From Fusarium oxysporum f. sp. lycopersici 4287 (Eukaryota; Ascomycota; Sordariomycetes; Hypocreales; Nectriaceae), in NCBI RefSeq assembly GCF_000149955.1, contig NC_030991.1, forward strand, positions 3,268,114-3,332,113: 64,000 nucleotides of DNA, read 5' to 3'. How positions within the stretch are numbered: position 1 is the first letter of the stretch; each line of letters opens with the position of its first letter. This document shows positions 22,506-33,145 of this stretch, one piece after another. Position numbers and translations under genes: made by a program. The notes under the pieces are model-generated. The model ran no database searches and had not been told where the DNA came from. It was given only the letters and a program-made list of their open reading frames with translations.

Positions 22506-23104
22506 TGTTTCATCTCCCTTATCCCTTGCAACTTCCTTGGATTGTTGACTACCTGCTCCATCGGCCTGTCGTGCCAGTTGCAGACCGGTGAGGCTGCAGC
22601 TGCCTAGACATGGGGATACTATCCGTATCCCCGCGAGAAGCCCTGGGCTCTCTGCTCAGACGAGGCTGTTGGATCATCCCAAACCGTCCCCATCCCAGCC
22701 AGCCATGGCTGCATTCCGTTCTCTCGTACCCTGCAACTACTTCCCATTCGCAAACCTGCATTGCATTCGCAGGGGTCTAGAGAGAACGTCCAACAAGTCG
22801 CGCGTGCTACTGCATCCGTCCTTTGCCTCAAAAGAGAATGGTGATCTTTTACAATACAGCCTCGTCGTTTCACGGTCTATTCCTTCTTGTTGTCACTACG
22901 AGTTTAACCTACATAGAAAACATCTGGAGTTCCAGGACAACGACTTCATCAACTTCGAGTTGTTGAAGTTCGTTGTGGGGGGCCGCTAGTGCCAGGTTTG
23001 CATTAGGCTGATCGGAGGTACGTTCTAAGATTAGCGGCTGAGGGAACAGGGTTGCAGAACCAGGCAGCAGGGATGTCGCTGATCTCTCCATAGCCAACGC
23101 CCTT
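22506..23104. other. Divergent spacer between the JmjC gene and an unknown gene
   Basis: About 600 bp between two minisatellites. Open frames (22588-22989 plus, 22549-22873 minus) have no domain signature. The spacer probably holds promoters for both divergent genes, but I see no definable motif. Confidence 0.4.
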
Positions 23105-23393
23105 GTCATGCCCCCGTCAGGCTTTTATACCCTCCTGTCCCCCGTCAGGCTTTTTTACCCTCCTGTCCCCCGTCAGGTTTTTTACCCTCTTGTCCCCCGT
23201 CAGGCTTTTATACCCTCCTGTCCCCCATCAGGTTTTTTACCCTCTTGTCCCCCGTCAGGCTTTTATACCCTCCTGTCCCCCATCAGGTTTTTTACCCTCT
23301 TGTCCCCCGTCAGGCTTTTTTATCCTCTTGTCCCCCGTCAGGTTTTTTACCCTCTTGTCCCCCATCAGGTTTTTTTTCCCTCTCGACCCCCGC
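23105..23393. repeat. ~28-bp CT-rich minisatellite (10 units)
   Basis: Ten tandem units are built on CCCCCGTCAGGCTTTTATAC followed by CCTCCTGT. Two alternating unit types are visible: one with GGCTTTTATACCCTCC and one with GGTTTTTTACCCTCTT, and some units have CATCAGG in place of CGTCAGG. The strands are strongly asymmetric, with C and T nearly exclusive on plus. The array lies just upstream of an unknown multi-exon gene. Confidence 0.95.
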
Positions 23394-23395
23394 TA

Positions 23396-23509
23396 TGGGC
23401 AGTTATCCTCTGAAAGAGCAATCGTCTGAGGTCACCCAATTTCAGAAAGGTGGGCAAGTATCCTCTGAAAGAGCTATCGTCTGAGGTCGACCAATTTCAG
23501 AAAGGTTTA
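23396..23509. repeat. Direct duplication of ~57 bp
   Basis: Two adjacent copies share TATCCTCTGAAAGAG, ATCGTCTGAGGTC and CAATTTCAGAAAGGT with only a few substitutions. The duplication borders the CT-rich minisatellite and extends into the first recognisable exon of the next gene. Confidence 0.9.
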
Positions 23510-25114
23510 ATACACCTCACTGGTTCTGTAGCTGACCACCAGTATTTGATCAAGACAATAGGAAATTGGAAAAGGAGTCTGGAGATTACTGTCTGGTTTC
23601 GCTTTACCTCCGATCAATTGCGTTCGAGAATAGTCGAAGCGAATCATACAAATCGGTTGCGAAATCTTTTCGTATTTATATATCAAGAAACTGAAATCAA
23701 AAAAGACGACGAGGAGCAGCGAAAGAGAAATCCTGTTATACGATCGGAGCTTAAGAAATTCGGACTCATTGAACTGGTGTTTCTCGGCATAACGCTCACT
23801 GTTCTTCAAATCAAACATCTTACCGATGATGAGATCAAATTCATTCACGAATTTCTTCGGCAATGTATAGAGAACAACCACCTTGAGCCCTACTTGCGCC
23901 AGGAAAGATTTGTCACGGCTATCAAGAATGCGCATGTCATTGATCTCGTGGAGCAAGACTTTTCAGGTATGTTTTTGTCTGCTGAAAGTGAAAACCCTCA
24001 ATCTCACCATAAGTAGACTTCCAGAAATTTAAGAAGGATATAGAGGCTCGAAACAATGAGCTTGCCAGCAAGAAGAGGAAAAAGGTGTCAGATAATGATC
24101 CAGGTACATCCGTTCTCATCATTAGTTGAGAGCATCGATGGTTAACACGTTTAGTTGGCGAATCTCTGCGCGCTTCATCTGTTAGTGCCGATGTGGCAGA
24201 CGATGATAACACCTGCTGCTTTCACCATTTCCTCGCATCGCTTGGGTCCGCAGAAGATGAAGAGACATCATTATCTTCGCATCTCCCACAAATTCAAACA
24301 CATGTGCAACAGCCAGCCAGTGATGAGAGTCACATTGAAAATTGCAGGAGCGAAGAAGACAGCCACTCAACAACGGAATTTGGGGAGGAAAGGGGAGGAC
24401 AATGAGAACGTAGCGAACGAAGGAGACATCTACGCAGCCCAGCCCTCGCAGAAGAGGGCGAAAACGGTCGTCGAGTCCCATGCCGAAGCGCCAATCGCTG
24501 GAAACACAGGAAAATATCATCAAGAGCGGCCAACTCCAAATGTCGGCCATCTCACTAGTGTCACCCAAGGTACGTTCGACCTCAAAAATCTTTTCACATA
24601 TACTGAAGGCCCAGAGCGCAGAGAAGTTTCAGAGCGTCAATATGCCATTATTCACACCGAAAAAGCTATAGACTACTTAAACAAAAAAATGTCCGACTTA
24701 TTGCCGATTGCAGTTCTCGCCAAACCTATTCCGACACACCAGTATTCAAGTTTAGTATTTTTTCCACCTAAAGACGAAGCCTTTCGAAACCTTTTTGAAC
24801 AAAATCTTGTTGATTCACATCTTAAACAAAAGCCTTATCAACAAGGTATATTCACCCTTGAAAGCTTTCTCATATACACTAACTAAGCTGCAGGCATTGA
24901 ATGGAAGGACATCCCTCAATCCGCTGAAAAAGTCTGGAAAGACAGAGGGAAAAGCCTGGAAATTGCAATGGGTACAATCGGTTCCCTCTACCCACATGCA
25001 GCGTTGGCAATTCTTCCCGACCTCCCGGGGCCCAATCATCTTCGTGTGATTCTTTATCAAGACATGACCATGTTTGGAGCCTTGGACGAACTGCCCACGA
25101 TTCACAACAATTAA
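23450..25114 (+). CDS. Unknown multi-exon gene (5' end unresolved, one frame slip)
   Basis: Exons are ~23450-23966, 24017-24103, 24155-24845 and 24894-25114. Introns of 50, 51 and 48 bp have donors GTATGT, GTACAT and GTATAT and keep phase; the last has CTAAC before CTGCAG. Exon 1 encodes a helical region (LIELVFLGITLTVLQIKHLT, then FIHEFLRQCIENNHLEPYLR). The middle is acidic, Ser/Glu-rich and has a basic KKRKK nuclear-signal-like patch. The C-terminal part (YAIIHTEKAIDYLNKKMSDL to HLRVILYQDMTMFGALDELP) looks like a compact domain. Near 24382-24395 (two G4 runs) the frame must shift by one base to link acidic middle and C-terminus. There is no in-frame ATG in exon 1, so the start is upstream, perhaps displaced by the repeats. 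I recognise no family. Confidence 0.6.
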
Positions 25115-25960
25115 TCAAGTTTTAGCCACACAAATCCGAGAATATTGTTCTTGAAAAAGGCTGGGAATGCTGATCTGGAATTTTCGCAACGGGAAATCAT
25201 TTGGCTTGTCAGGATGCTTCTTGTTTTCATCGGGTATACAATAATTTTTGATACAGCCTTGGTCCGACCACCTGTAATTTGTTGTTGCTGTGGAATAGTT
25301 GGCTCGCAGAGATGCCACTTCAGTGGGTTTCAATGGAACTAGGAGCAATTCGTCATTGGGAAGACGAAACTCCAATGTATCGGATAAATATAGCTCTGGT
25401 ACGATACACTCAAGTCCAAGAGTCGAAATAAGATCATGTTTGTTCAAGTAGTCGCGGACTTCCAGAAAGAACTGAGGGTCCACTTGACTCAGGTCAGGCG
25501 CTGAGCTTTCACGGAGTTCGCAAGGAACCCAGCCTTTTTCTTCGTTGAACATGATCTTCTGGGCACAGACTCCGATAGAGTCGAGCGTATTGTTCGCAAT
25601 TCTTTTTGTCCAATAGCAACGACGTCCATCGAAGGTTTCTGTCTGTCCAACCAGATTGAACCCGTCCGGAACTTTGAAATGGCTGTGCAGAACCCACACG
25701 GCAAAAAGATCTTCGACTCCGAATCGTTTAAAGAGCAGTTCTAACTGCAGAGTGTGCTCCTCAACTTTCTCTTGAACCTTGAGTAATACATCGTCGGTAG
25801 GAAGCTTGTTATAGCTAAAAACATTAGCGATTGCGTTGTGAATCAAGGATCGGGAAGCATACTCCTTACGAGCCTGTACAAAATGTCCACTTGTGAGCGG
25901 CTGCTGAAGTACAGGAATCCGATCGTGGCAAATCTCGCGTGAACCCTTATCCAAAAACAT
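25115..25960 (-). CDS. Hypothetical protein, single exon, 281 aa
   Basis: The frame from ATG 25960 to TGA 25115 is uninterrupted. The N-terminal half is helical and includes VLLKVQEKVEEHTLQLELLFKRFGVEDLFAVWVLHSHF; the middle contains VGQTETFDGRRCYWTKRI, and the end is Lys/Pro-rich then hydrophobic (FQISIPSLFQEQY). It has no signal peptide or membrane segment. I know no characterised family for it. Its stop codon abuts the stop of the convergent gene at 25112-25114 without a spacer base, so the two transcripts must overlap in their 3' ends. That suggests the pair has been inherited together. Confidence 0.65.
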   Translation of the reverse strand: MFLDKGSREICHDRIPVLQQPLTSGHFVQARKEYASRSLIHNAIANVFSYNKLPTDDVLLKVQEKVEEHTLQLELLFKRFGVEDLFAVWVLHSHFKVPDGFNLVGQTETFDGRRCYWTKRIANNTLDSIGVCAQKIMFNEEKGWVPCELRESSAPDLSQVDPQFFLEVRDYLNKHDLISTLGLECIVPELYLSDTLEFRLPNDELLLVPLKPTEVASLRANYSTATTNYRWSDQGCIKNYCIPDENKKHPDKPNDFPLRKFQISIPSLFQEQYSRICVAKT

Positions 25961-27002
25961 ATCTAGTATTAAGACCCGATGTGTATGGGAAACGAAGTTA
26001 AATGACGCGATTTAACGACATACGATCATAGGATATGTGTCGCATACAACAGCCGTGACAGTTGATTCAATAAAGGTACCATCGTGGGATGAAGGAGTGG
26101 AATTTTTTTGGGAGGTCGGGGGGCGGAGGTAACGAAACCAAGTAAGCGGGTCAGCACGTGTCATCAGACTTAGGGTATGATATCTCCCAAGCGGCACGGG
26201 ATTTCTTGCATATCGGGGCCCTGCATATCGAGGCCAGAGCCAGGTGATCAGCTTGAGCATATGGTTGATAATGTGATCATCCAGTAATTCCCTCATACCC
26301 CGCGCAGTGTCGGTTCATTATCGACCATGACGTCATGTCGGCCAATGATCATGTCACACGACGACTACCCTACACCACTGGTGCCAAAAGGGAAAAAATG
26401 CTTCATTGAGACATTAGTTTCAAACAATATACCCGTTGACTGGCAATTCTCCCGCTCACTCGCATGATTATTATCGATGAGGTATTTCGACACTTCCTAC
26501 GTCTGCTGATCATATGAGGAATATTCGAGCAGCCATGGAACTACCCTGAAGTATCGTTGGCGTTCGCATGCGGGCCGGCACGAGCCATTTTGCATTAAAA
26601 GCTTTGACGTGCATTCGCGTACTTTCTTCTTGAGAGGTCCAATGCCCTGTAGAAAGTGATTGTGCAGACTATGACGTTACTTCAGACCTGACGGTTATTG
26701 ACAGGATACCTGACGGAGCGGAACGGGACGTCTATATCTTCCAGGAGAAAGGTATTTGGGAAATTGGACTTTGTTTGTGATGCATGTTGCTACAGTGCTG
26801 AATTTCACACTCTTTTATTATTATTATTATTTTACGCGTTTTGTGAGCATGAGATCACACAATGGATGAGATAAGATGAAATCATTTGGAGGCGACAGAC
26901 AGCCGACCCCTCATTTACCCCGCCCATCCTCGAGCTACTGACGGATTCAGGATAGCGTCTGACTTGGCCTCCCTTGATTGCGAAGTGTAGAGCCGTATGA
27001 CT
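25961..27002. other. Intergenic with a short (TTA)n microsatellite
   Basis: One kilobase without a supportable gene. A short TTATTATTATTATTATT tract lies near 26815-26833. Confidence 0.5.
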
Positions 27003-27251
27003 TCATTGCGACTGCCCTTTAGAGTCGAAGATGTGGCATAACTCTTCGTTGTTATATCGCGAAGCCAGTCGGCAAACAGCATCGTGGTCGATGGAATCGA
27101 TGAATGCTTGCTTCTGGCTGTGGAGTTGCTCAGGGGTGGGAGGATAGTGATCGATCGCAGTTGGATGCCTTTCGTGGAAAAATATTCGAAATATTCGGGA
27201 CACTGGGCGCAATGCGCTAGCGAACCAGTTGAAGCATGACATTGATGGCAT
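27003..27251 (-). CDS. Small hypothetical protein (82 aa)
   Basis: A frame from ATG 27251 encodes 82 residues. The first ~30 are hydrophobic and aromatic with basic residues (MSCFNWFASALRPVSRIFRIFF), the rest polar (HPTAIDHYPPTPEQLHSQKQ, FIDSIDHDAVCRLASRYNNE). The N-terminus could be a membrane or mitochondrial targeting segment, but no cleavage site is obvious. The PPTPEQL... part looks like real protein sequence by composition, yet no family is recognised. It may be one exon of a larger gene. Confidence 0.35.
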   Translation of the reverse strand: MPSMSCFNWFASALRPVSRIFRIFFHERHPTAIDHYPPTPEQLHSQKQAFIDSIDHDAVCRLASRYNNEELCHIFDSKGQSQ

Positions 27252-29073
27252 AATAATGGGATACGTGTTTGGCGTCAAATATGACGGACCGCGATGTTTT
27301 TTTCTTCGGCTAAATCTCGGCTAATAGCTACTCGCCCCCTTTTTTTTTCCCTCTCATTTATTAGTCATTCATGGAGTTGTCCGATCATTGTTTGATAACC
27401 CAGGTAAGTTTCAACGCCGTACATTTTCTACAAGCTTGATTTTATAAAAGTCCGAGCTTTGCTTCGTCTCAACGAAGTTTCCGGGTTGATACACCAGAAC
27501 GGCGACATGTGTAGTGTAGACTAAAGAGTGAGGACCTCGAAGTTTTCAGCTAACCAACATGCAGGTTCCTTTGGCAATTCGGAATTACCTGAAAAAATTG
27601 TCCTTTCGTTGGCGCAACACTCTGGTCAAACAATTTATGAAAACTCATTCATTAAAAAAACAGTTTGGAACTTCATGGTCTTTAGTGCAAGCGTGCCCCG
27701 TCAGCGCGGCTGTACGTGTTTTTGGCGCGAAACGGACACGACGTGGAGACTGGGGAATTGGCGATGAGGAGTCAGCATGAAGCTCCAGCAACTTCAGAGG
27801 AGCATTGTTACGGCTGGTAGTATTTCGAACCCTCATCAACATGAGAGTCATGTTCAAGAAACTATCTAGATCCAATGAAGAGGTTCTGACTCTGTTTTAA
27901 TACCTAATCTCGCGCTTCTACTTGATCTGAATGACAAAGAAGCCGGATCGCGTCGTAGCCAAGATGCCGTACGCTGCCCCCGAGAGCCCCGGCAAATTTA
28001 TCTTGATGTTTTTCCTGCAACTTCAGCACGTTGTAAAAGTGCGACTCGCGTATAGCGCTGCAACCTAATACTCATTCCCGCATCGGACCGTCTGAATGGG
28101 TTATAAACAGCTCTCGCCTGATAGTGCTATCTGGGCCTAGAGGTGACGTACATTGCTCTGTTGTGAGTCGAGACCTCTCCCTGGGCCATCTCGGACCAGC
28201 CAGGTCAACTTCGACTTGCTGTTGATGCGCCTGCGCGTTTAGCAGCTGATCCCCATGGCCAAGTAGGGGGGAGAAAACTGCGCTAACATGACGAGGTACC
28301 ACTTGCCTCCATGGCTCACATCTGGTGTGCATGCCAGTCCCCATTCGGCATGATGGGGAAGATCTACATATGGAACACGGGAGGTGGGGGCGGTCCGCAT
28401 TCAGGGCAAGCATCCGGCGCCGCCGTTCGGACCCTGTTGATGACCATTACTGCTAAGTATTTAGCTACCACGGCATTTGGAAAATGTAGCGAATTGAGCG
28501 ACAGACGAGATTATCCATGTCTCAGTATCCACGCTTGAATATACGTGCCTCTACTTCATATCCCGGGGTACCGCCCTCTTGCTGATTCCTCGTCCAAGAG
28601 TTTAGCCAATTACCGTTGCTGTTATCTCAAGACTACTTTATGCAGGGATGTGCCAAGCTTCATGCATTCGCTAAAGCCATAAAGATGGTGTCACCAGACA
28701 GGGAAACCTACCCGGGAGGTCAAAATCGAGCCAGAAACAAGCCCCTTTCTGGTTTGGCGCAGTGAGAGATATGATTGAGCAATTGAAGATGCATTGAGTT
28801 GCAAGGGGCGACATCTACCGTCCTCTTTGTTTTTGCTTCTGGTGGTTCACACCCACGTGTCTCGAATGGCATGTTTGACTTATATAGTGGGAGTGCCCAG
28901 CCAGCATGTTTAGCTGTCTATCACCATTGCTGCATTATTCCATTCTCAATTTCGAACTTGTCTTATTCTCAAAGCTCCTTTCGTAGACAACCATTCCCTA
29001 CACAAACCCTCACCCTAAAGTTTCCTTCCGACTCAAGGGTATCAGATCTGCCTCAACTATCTGGCACTGTTGA
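27252..29073. other. Intergenic, no supported gene
   Basis: About 1.8 kb. Short open frames at 27528-27780, 28072-28413 and 28799-29233 lack domain content. I also looked here for the missing N-terminal part of the following DUF3295-type gene and found no matching motif. Confidence 0.45.
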
Positions 29074-30346
29074 GTCGCACTTGAGATCGGCCATCCTCGT
29101 GTACGACGTCAAGATTCTTGCGCCAGCACTCGAAGCAAGCGCGAACGCCACATTAGCTCCGACAAGAATCCTCTGCCAGCCCCTCCTCAGGGCCAATTCG
29201 GTTCTACTACAACTGAGTCACAATCGACTGTAAAGTCCATCACAGCTTCAGAGGGCTCGCCACAACCTTCGCCCCAAAGCCTTCCCCGAACCACTGTCGT
29301 GCGTGGCTTTTCGCCTTCCCAGATCCCTCCTCCTCAAACTATTCCTGGTGCTGCTCAATCATCAGACGCAATTCCTGAGCCCAAGTCGTCGCCTGCTGCC
29401 AAGGTGGTGCAACCAAAGAAGACCGCTCGCTTTGCGCTTGATGGCTCTTGTTTGTCTAGTGAACAGGACCAGAGCCTCAGGAACAGCAAGCCCATCATTT
29501 CCCATCATCAAGAAGCCCGTGTTCCAGATCGGTGGCTCCTCTGAAGAAGACGGCTCAATCAAGAGCGCCATGGCTTCATCACGACCTGGCTCGCTGCTCT
29601 CTGCACGCAAGAAGCAGGCCTCGTTCAGCAACAATGTCATGACACGAACAATTGATGATGAGGCAGCTGTTGACTCAGACACCGACGACTACATCGACGA
29701 GAGCGCCATCGATGACGATGACGACTCTTCGGACTGGGAGGACTCGATGGAAGAGAGCGGCAAATCCAGCATGGACGACAAGTTCCTCCAGCGAGTGGAT
29801 TCCAAGCCCAACTTGACCTCGCGACGATCGCTCATTACCCTCATGCTTGCCCAGAACGATCGCGCACGCACTCTTGGTAACCACGCTTCTCAATCGACTT
29901 CAGCTATTCCACGATCTCGTATGGCCCACGGCCCGTCACTGGGTGCCTCACCCAATGACTCTGACGATGCTCCTCTGATGATGAAGGGCATGCGTGGACC
30001 CGGTCTTAAGCCTATCCATCAAGTCCCTAGGTCTAGTGCTCAGCCCATCATGACCGGTCCCAACCAAATCCAGTCTCAAGCTGCGTTGTCACCTCGCACT
30101 ACTCGTCGCAATATGTTGGCGACTGAGTTGACTGAGTCTCTTCGACGTCACCTCCTTTGGGAGCGACAACAGAAGTCGTCGACAGTCAATGCCGTCCTCA
30201 AGCGACACCATACATCACATGATGTGGCCAATTTGAAGCAGTACCCGGAGAGGCCTTGCATGAAGAGCGAGCATGTGAACTCGAGCAGCCAGAGGCAGTA
30301 CTTTTCCGTTGAGGCCAACCGCGGATACCACTCCAGCGGATGGTGA
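29074..30346 (+). pseudogene. DUF3295-type regulatory protein, 5' end missing and one frame slip
   Basis: From 29074 (just after an in-frame TGA) the frame encodes a Ser/Pro-rich region with SPSQIPPPQTIPG and KKTARFALDGSC. Around 29498-29503 (TTTCCC) it must shift by one base to continue as KKPVFQIGGSSEEDG, an acidic stretch (DDDDDSSDWEDSMEESG), SRRSLITLMLAQNDRA, and the C-terminal block RRNMLATELTESLRRHLLWE ... LKQYPERPCM ending at TGA 30344-30346. These blocks are typical of the fungal DUF3295 family, whose full-length members carry an N-terminal GATA-factor-like DUF1752 domain. That domain and any in-frame ATG are absent between 28900 and 29440. Either a long intron or truncation is responsible. 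Its role is presumed nuclear and regulatory, but uncharacterised. Confidence 0.6.
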
Positions 30347-31517
30347 ATATTCACAGATCTATATTAATACAAATTGTACATAAATTTCGATAGCAGGGCA
30401 AATTGCATTGAATGTCTAGCTAGCGACCTTGATACTATCTTCTTCTGCTGATAATAATTTGGGATGCATCTTGGGACTTTGATGCCAAGGTCGGCGCTCT
30501 TCTACCGTGAGCTGTACCACGGAAGCTTGAAACGAGGAAGTCGTGGTTGAGTTACTCCAGATAGCCTCCTCATATACTTCAAGCTGGGTCGACCCGGGTG
30601 AGAATGCTACGAGTCAAGAATGAGAATGTTCCCAGATAGTAATTGTATACAAATCACTACGGTGCAGCAGGGACTTCAATAAAAGCTGATTGCTGTTGCG
30701 TAGTGTTTCGAGAGGAAGGGCTATCGTTGCATGTGAATTAGCAGCTGCAGCGATTATGCTTTCTACATCTCTACGCTTTCAATTGAACCGGCCGTTCGTC
30801 TCTCCGTGTCTCTCCATTGGGCTAAGCGAAATAGTAACTGCCTTCGGGCTCCGTGGGCTCAAAGCACCCAAACAGCTATTGAAGTCGTGCTTTCGGCCAT
30901 CATACAAGTTACTCCACATCTGAGACGATCAGGTCGGAAGCACCCCTACCCTGACTGACGATAGCCGGAAGAAGAAACCAACCCACGGGCCTTCGTTACA
31001 GGGGTCCAGGTCACTGACCATCGAGGACAAAGAGTGGGGCGTAGTAATGGATAAGGTGTTCGCAGGCATGCATAAATGAGATGCAAAACTCTAAGCAAGG
31101 GTACGTTCAACCGAAGGGGAAAAAGAAAGAAAGGCAAGAGTACTAGTGCTAAAAGTAACTACTTAAGAGGATGGACCACCGAGGAGCGAGCAAACTCCAT
31201 GGCGACTGCATCGATATCAAGCCAACACTACTCCAAGACTTACCAAGCCTCTGTTCAGAACCCTTTGATTTATTATCGTTTCTTTATCAAATTTGCGCAT
31301 TATCTAATATCGGGACGAAAAGAAACCACTGGCGTCTGAAATCTCGTCAGAAATCAACCCGCGAGCAAAATGTTCAAAGCTTTAGTGACAATATCGGCTT
31401 CATTATTGGAAATCCTGAAACATATGTTGTTAGAACTCTCCTACCTCTTGAATTTTTGCAACCAGGAACGGCGATCCGAGGAAATTGAAAATTGCCACTG
31501 TATGTATTCTTCTAACT
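30347..31517. other. Intergenic, no supported gene
   Basis: Includes the AT-rich 3' flank of the DUF3295-type gene. A frame at 31171-31488 could be an upstream exon of the next gene, but no splice pair clearly joins them. Confidence 0.4.
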
Positions 31518-31575
31518 GAGGATTATCAGAGAGATAACCGAGAACAAAGCATCAAGCACACGATGTCTTGTTGCT

Positions 31576-32304
31576 ATGGAATCAGGCCTTTCCCGTACAT
31601 CAGAGACGCTAGCACTTTCCGAGGCGCCAGGGACACCAAATTTTCCCCAATCATCAGTCATTATAGCTTCCTCACAGACATCAAAGGCCCCAGTAACCAG
31701 AGTACTGGTTGTTCCTCGCGGAGCTGAGCTTGAAATCAAAGACGAAGGGTGTCATATATCTCCTGTACTATCATGTCTGGACAGTAACAGAAAGACAAGC
31801 GAGAACAAGGCATCAAGCTCAAAAGGTCTTGTTGCTCTTGAGCCGGAACCTTCCCAAATACCAGAGACTGGAGCAATGCCCGAGACGACAGGGAATCCAG
31901 CCCATCCTCACACTTTAGAGGCTCAAGCATCTGGGATATCAGTTGTTCTTTACAAACCCGATCCCGAACAGGCAACTGACGCCGCGGATTGGCAGACGCC
32001 TCCGACAGTGGTGGTGAACCCTAAGCTTACATGGTATGATGGTAATATGATGGAGCTCGAAATGCCATCTGAGAGGGTCTTATATGGCACTGAAGCGGTT
32101 TCGGATTTTCCGGGAATCAAGGCTTTTGTACCTATTGATGGTTCTACTAAAGCACCTGGAGATATCAAACTTATAAGTGTGACGCAACTATTTTACCATG
32201 AAAGTATTTCTCAAGGTATTCGAAGGAGTTTGGCGACTACGAATGTCACTATGGAGAAGTTTAGTAAGTGGGAAGAAATTAAATCTCGTATAGGGCATAT
32301 TTAG
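31576..32304 (+). CDS. Orphan hypothetical protein with internal duplication
   Basis: The frame from ATG 31576 encodes 242 residues; it is open upstream to about 31518, so a 5' exon is possible. The first 120 residues are low-complexity Ser/Thr/Pro/Glu and contain a diverged repeat also visible in the DNA (31540-31660 versus 31797-31905). The C-terminal ~110 residues look ordered: TPPTVVVNPKLTWYDGNMME, VLYGTEAVSDFPGIKAFVPI, and TQLFYHESISQGIRRSLATT. I recognise no domain. No signal peptide or membrane segment is apparent. Confidence 0.5.
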   Translation: MESGLSRTSETLALSEAPGTPNFPQSSVIIASSQTSKAPVTRVLVVPRGAELEIKDEGCHISPVLSCLDSNRKTSENKASSSKGLVALEPEPSQIPETGAMPETTGNPAHPHTLEAQASGISVVLYKPDPEQATDAADWQTPPTVVVNPKLTWYDGNMMELEMPSERVLYGTEAVSDFPGIKAFVPIDGSTKAPGDIKLISVTQLFYHESISQGIRRSLATTNVTMEKFSKWEEIKSRIGHI

Positions 32305-33145
32305 TCAGATACAAGTATCTAGTTATTCGTACCTATCTTCGCATCCTACCATCGTTATATACATAATCTTTCAGTCGCTGAGTTCAAAAAGAGTGTATTG
32401 TACAACCATTCAGCAACATCTTCCAAAACAGAGGCGTACTAACCAGCAAGCACATAGATAGAAAGTCTGGGAGAGGGCATTGTACCTATGAGACGAGGTC
32501 GAGGCGTGCTGCAGAAACGGCAACTTCAACGGCGTTGCGGAGAACACCCGAAACCCACGATCAATGCTGCCAAACACTCGGAAGCTCCAGACTCTGCCCA
32601 CAATCGGAAGACCTATAGAAACAAGATTGTTGACGTGCCAGTTAGGAGACTAATAGTGACGAACCCAAGCATAAGAAGCAGCCAAACGAGAGACATGCGT
32701 TAGCTGACTGCAGGCATTACGTCAAACTGAGGATCCATAGCGATGCCGGGAGATATACTCAAGGGGCTAAATGGGCTAATAGAAATGGCATTGGTTGGTT
32801 TACTCTATCCTCGGCGTTCTATCAACAAGTATCGTTTGACATATGATGGAATAGCGCATGTTACTTCGGTTGTGCAGTCCACTTTCGACGCTTGACTTCT
32901 ACTTTATGCTCCAATGGTTCTGAAAGATAGGCTAGCAACAAGATGGCGGACAAAGCTACACGAGCAGTATCGCATGGCCAAGCAGGGTCTTTGCCAGCGT
33001 GTTCCTCAATTTACCACACAATCGTCATAGAGAACTTTCGCTAAGAATACAGATCCCGCGCTCGTCTTCGCCGCCCAGTGTTTGAATGCATGCCCTCCTG
33101 GCATATCCCCTCGCATCAACCTAGGACTGTCCATTACCAGAAGAA
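32305..33145. other. Intergenic, no supported gene
   Basis: About 840 bp between the orphan gene and the 3' end of the Est1-type gene. It contains only short frames (32410-32703, both strands) with no domain signature. Confidence 0.5.

Noticed and set aside
22144..22591. Plus-strand and alternative minus-strand proteins over the 12-bp minisatellite
   Set aside because: The array is stop-free in every frame, so long frames there are a mathematical consequence of the repeat rather than evidence for coding.
22309..23393. CRISPR-like array
   Set aside because: The units are contiguous tandem repeats without unique spacers, and the genome is eukaryotic.
23103..23429. Pro/Ser/Phe-rich proteins over the CT-rich minisatellite
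   Set aside because: Repeat-generated frames in two registers with no flanking coding signal.
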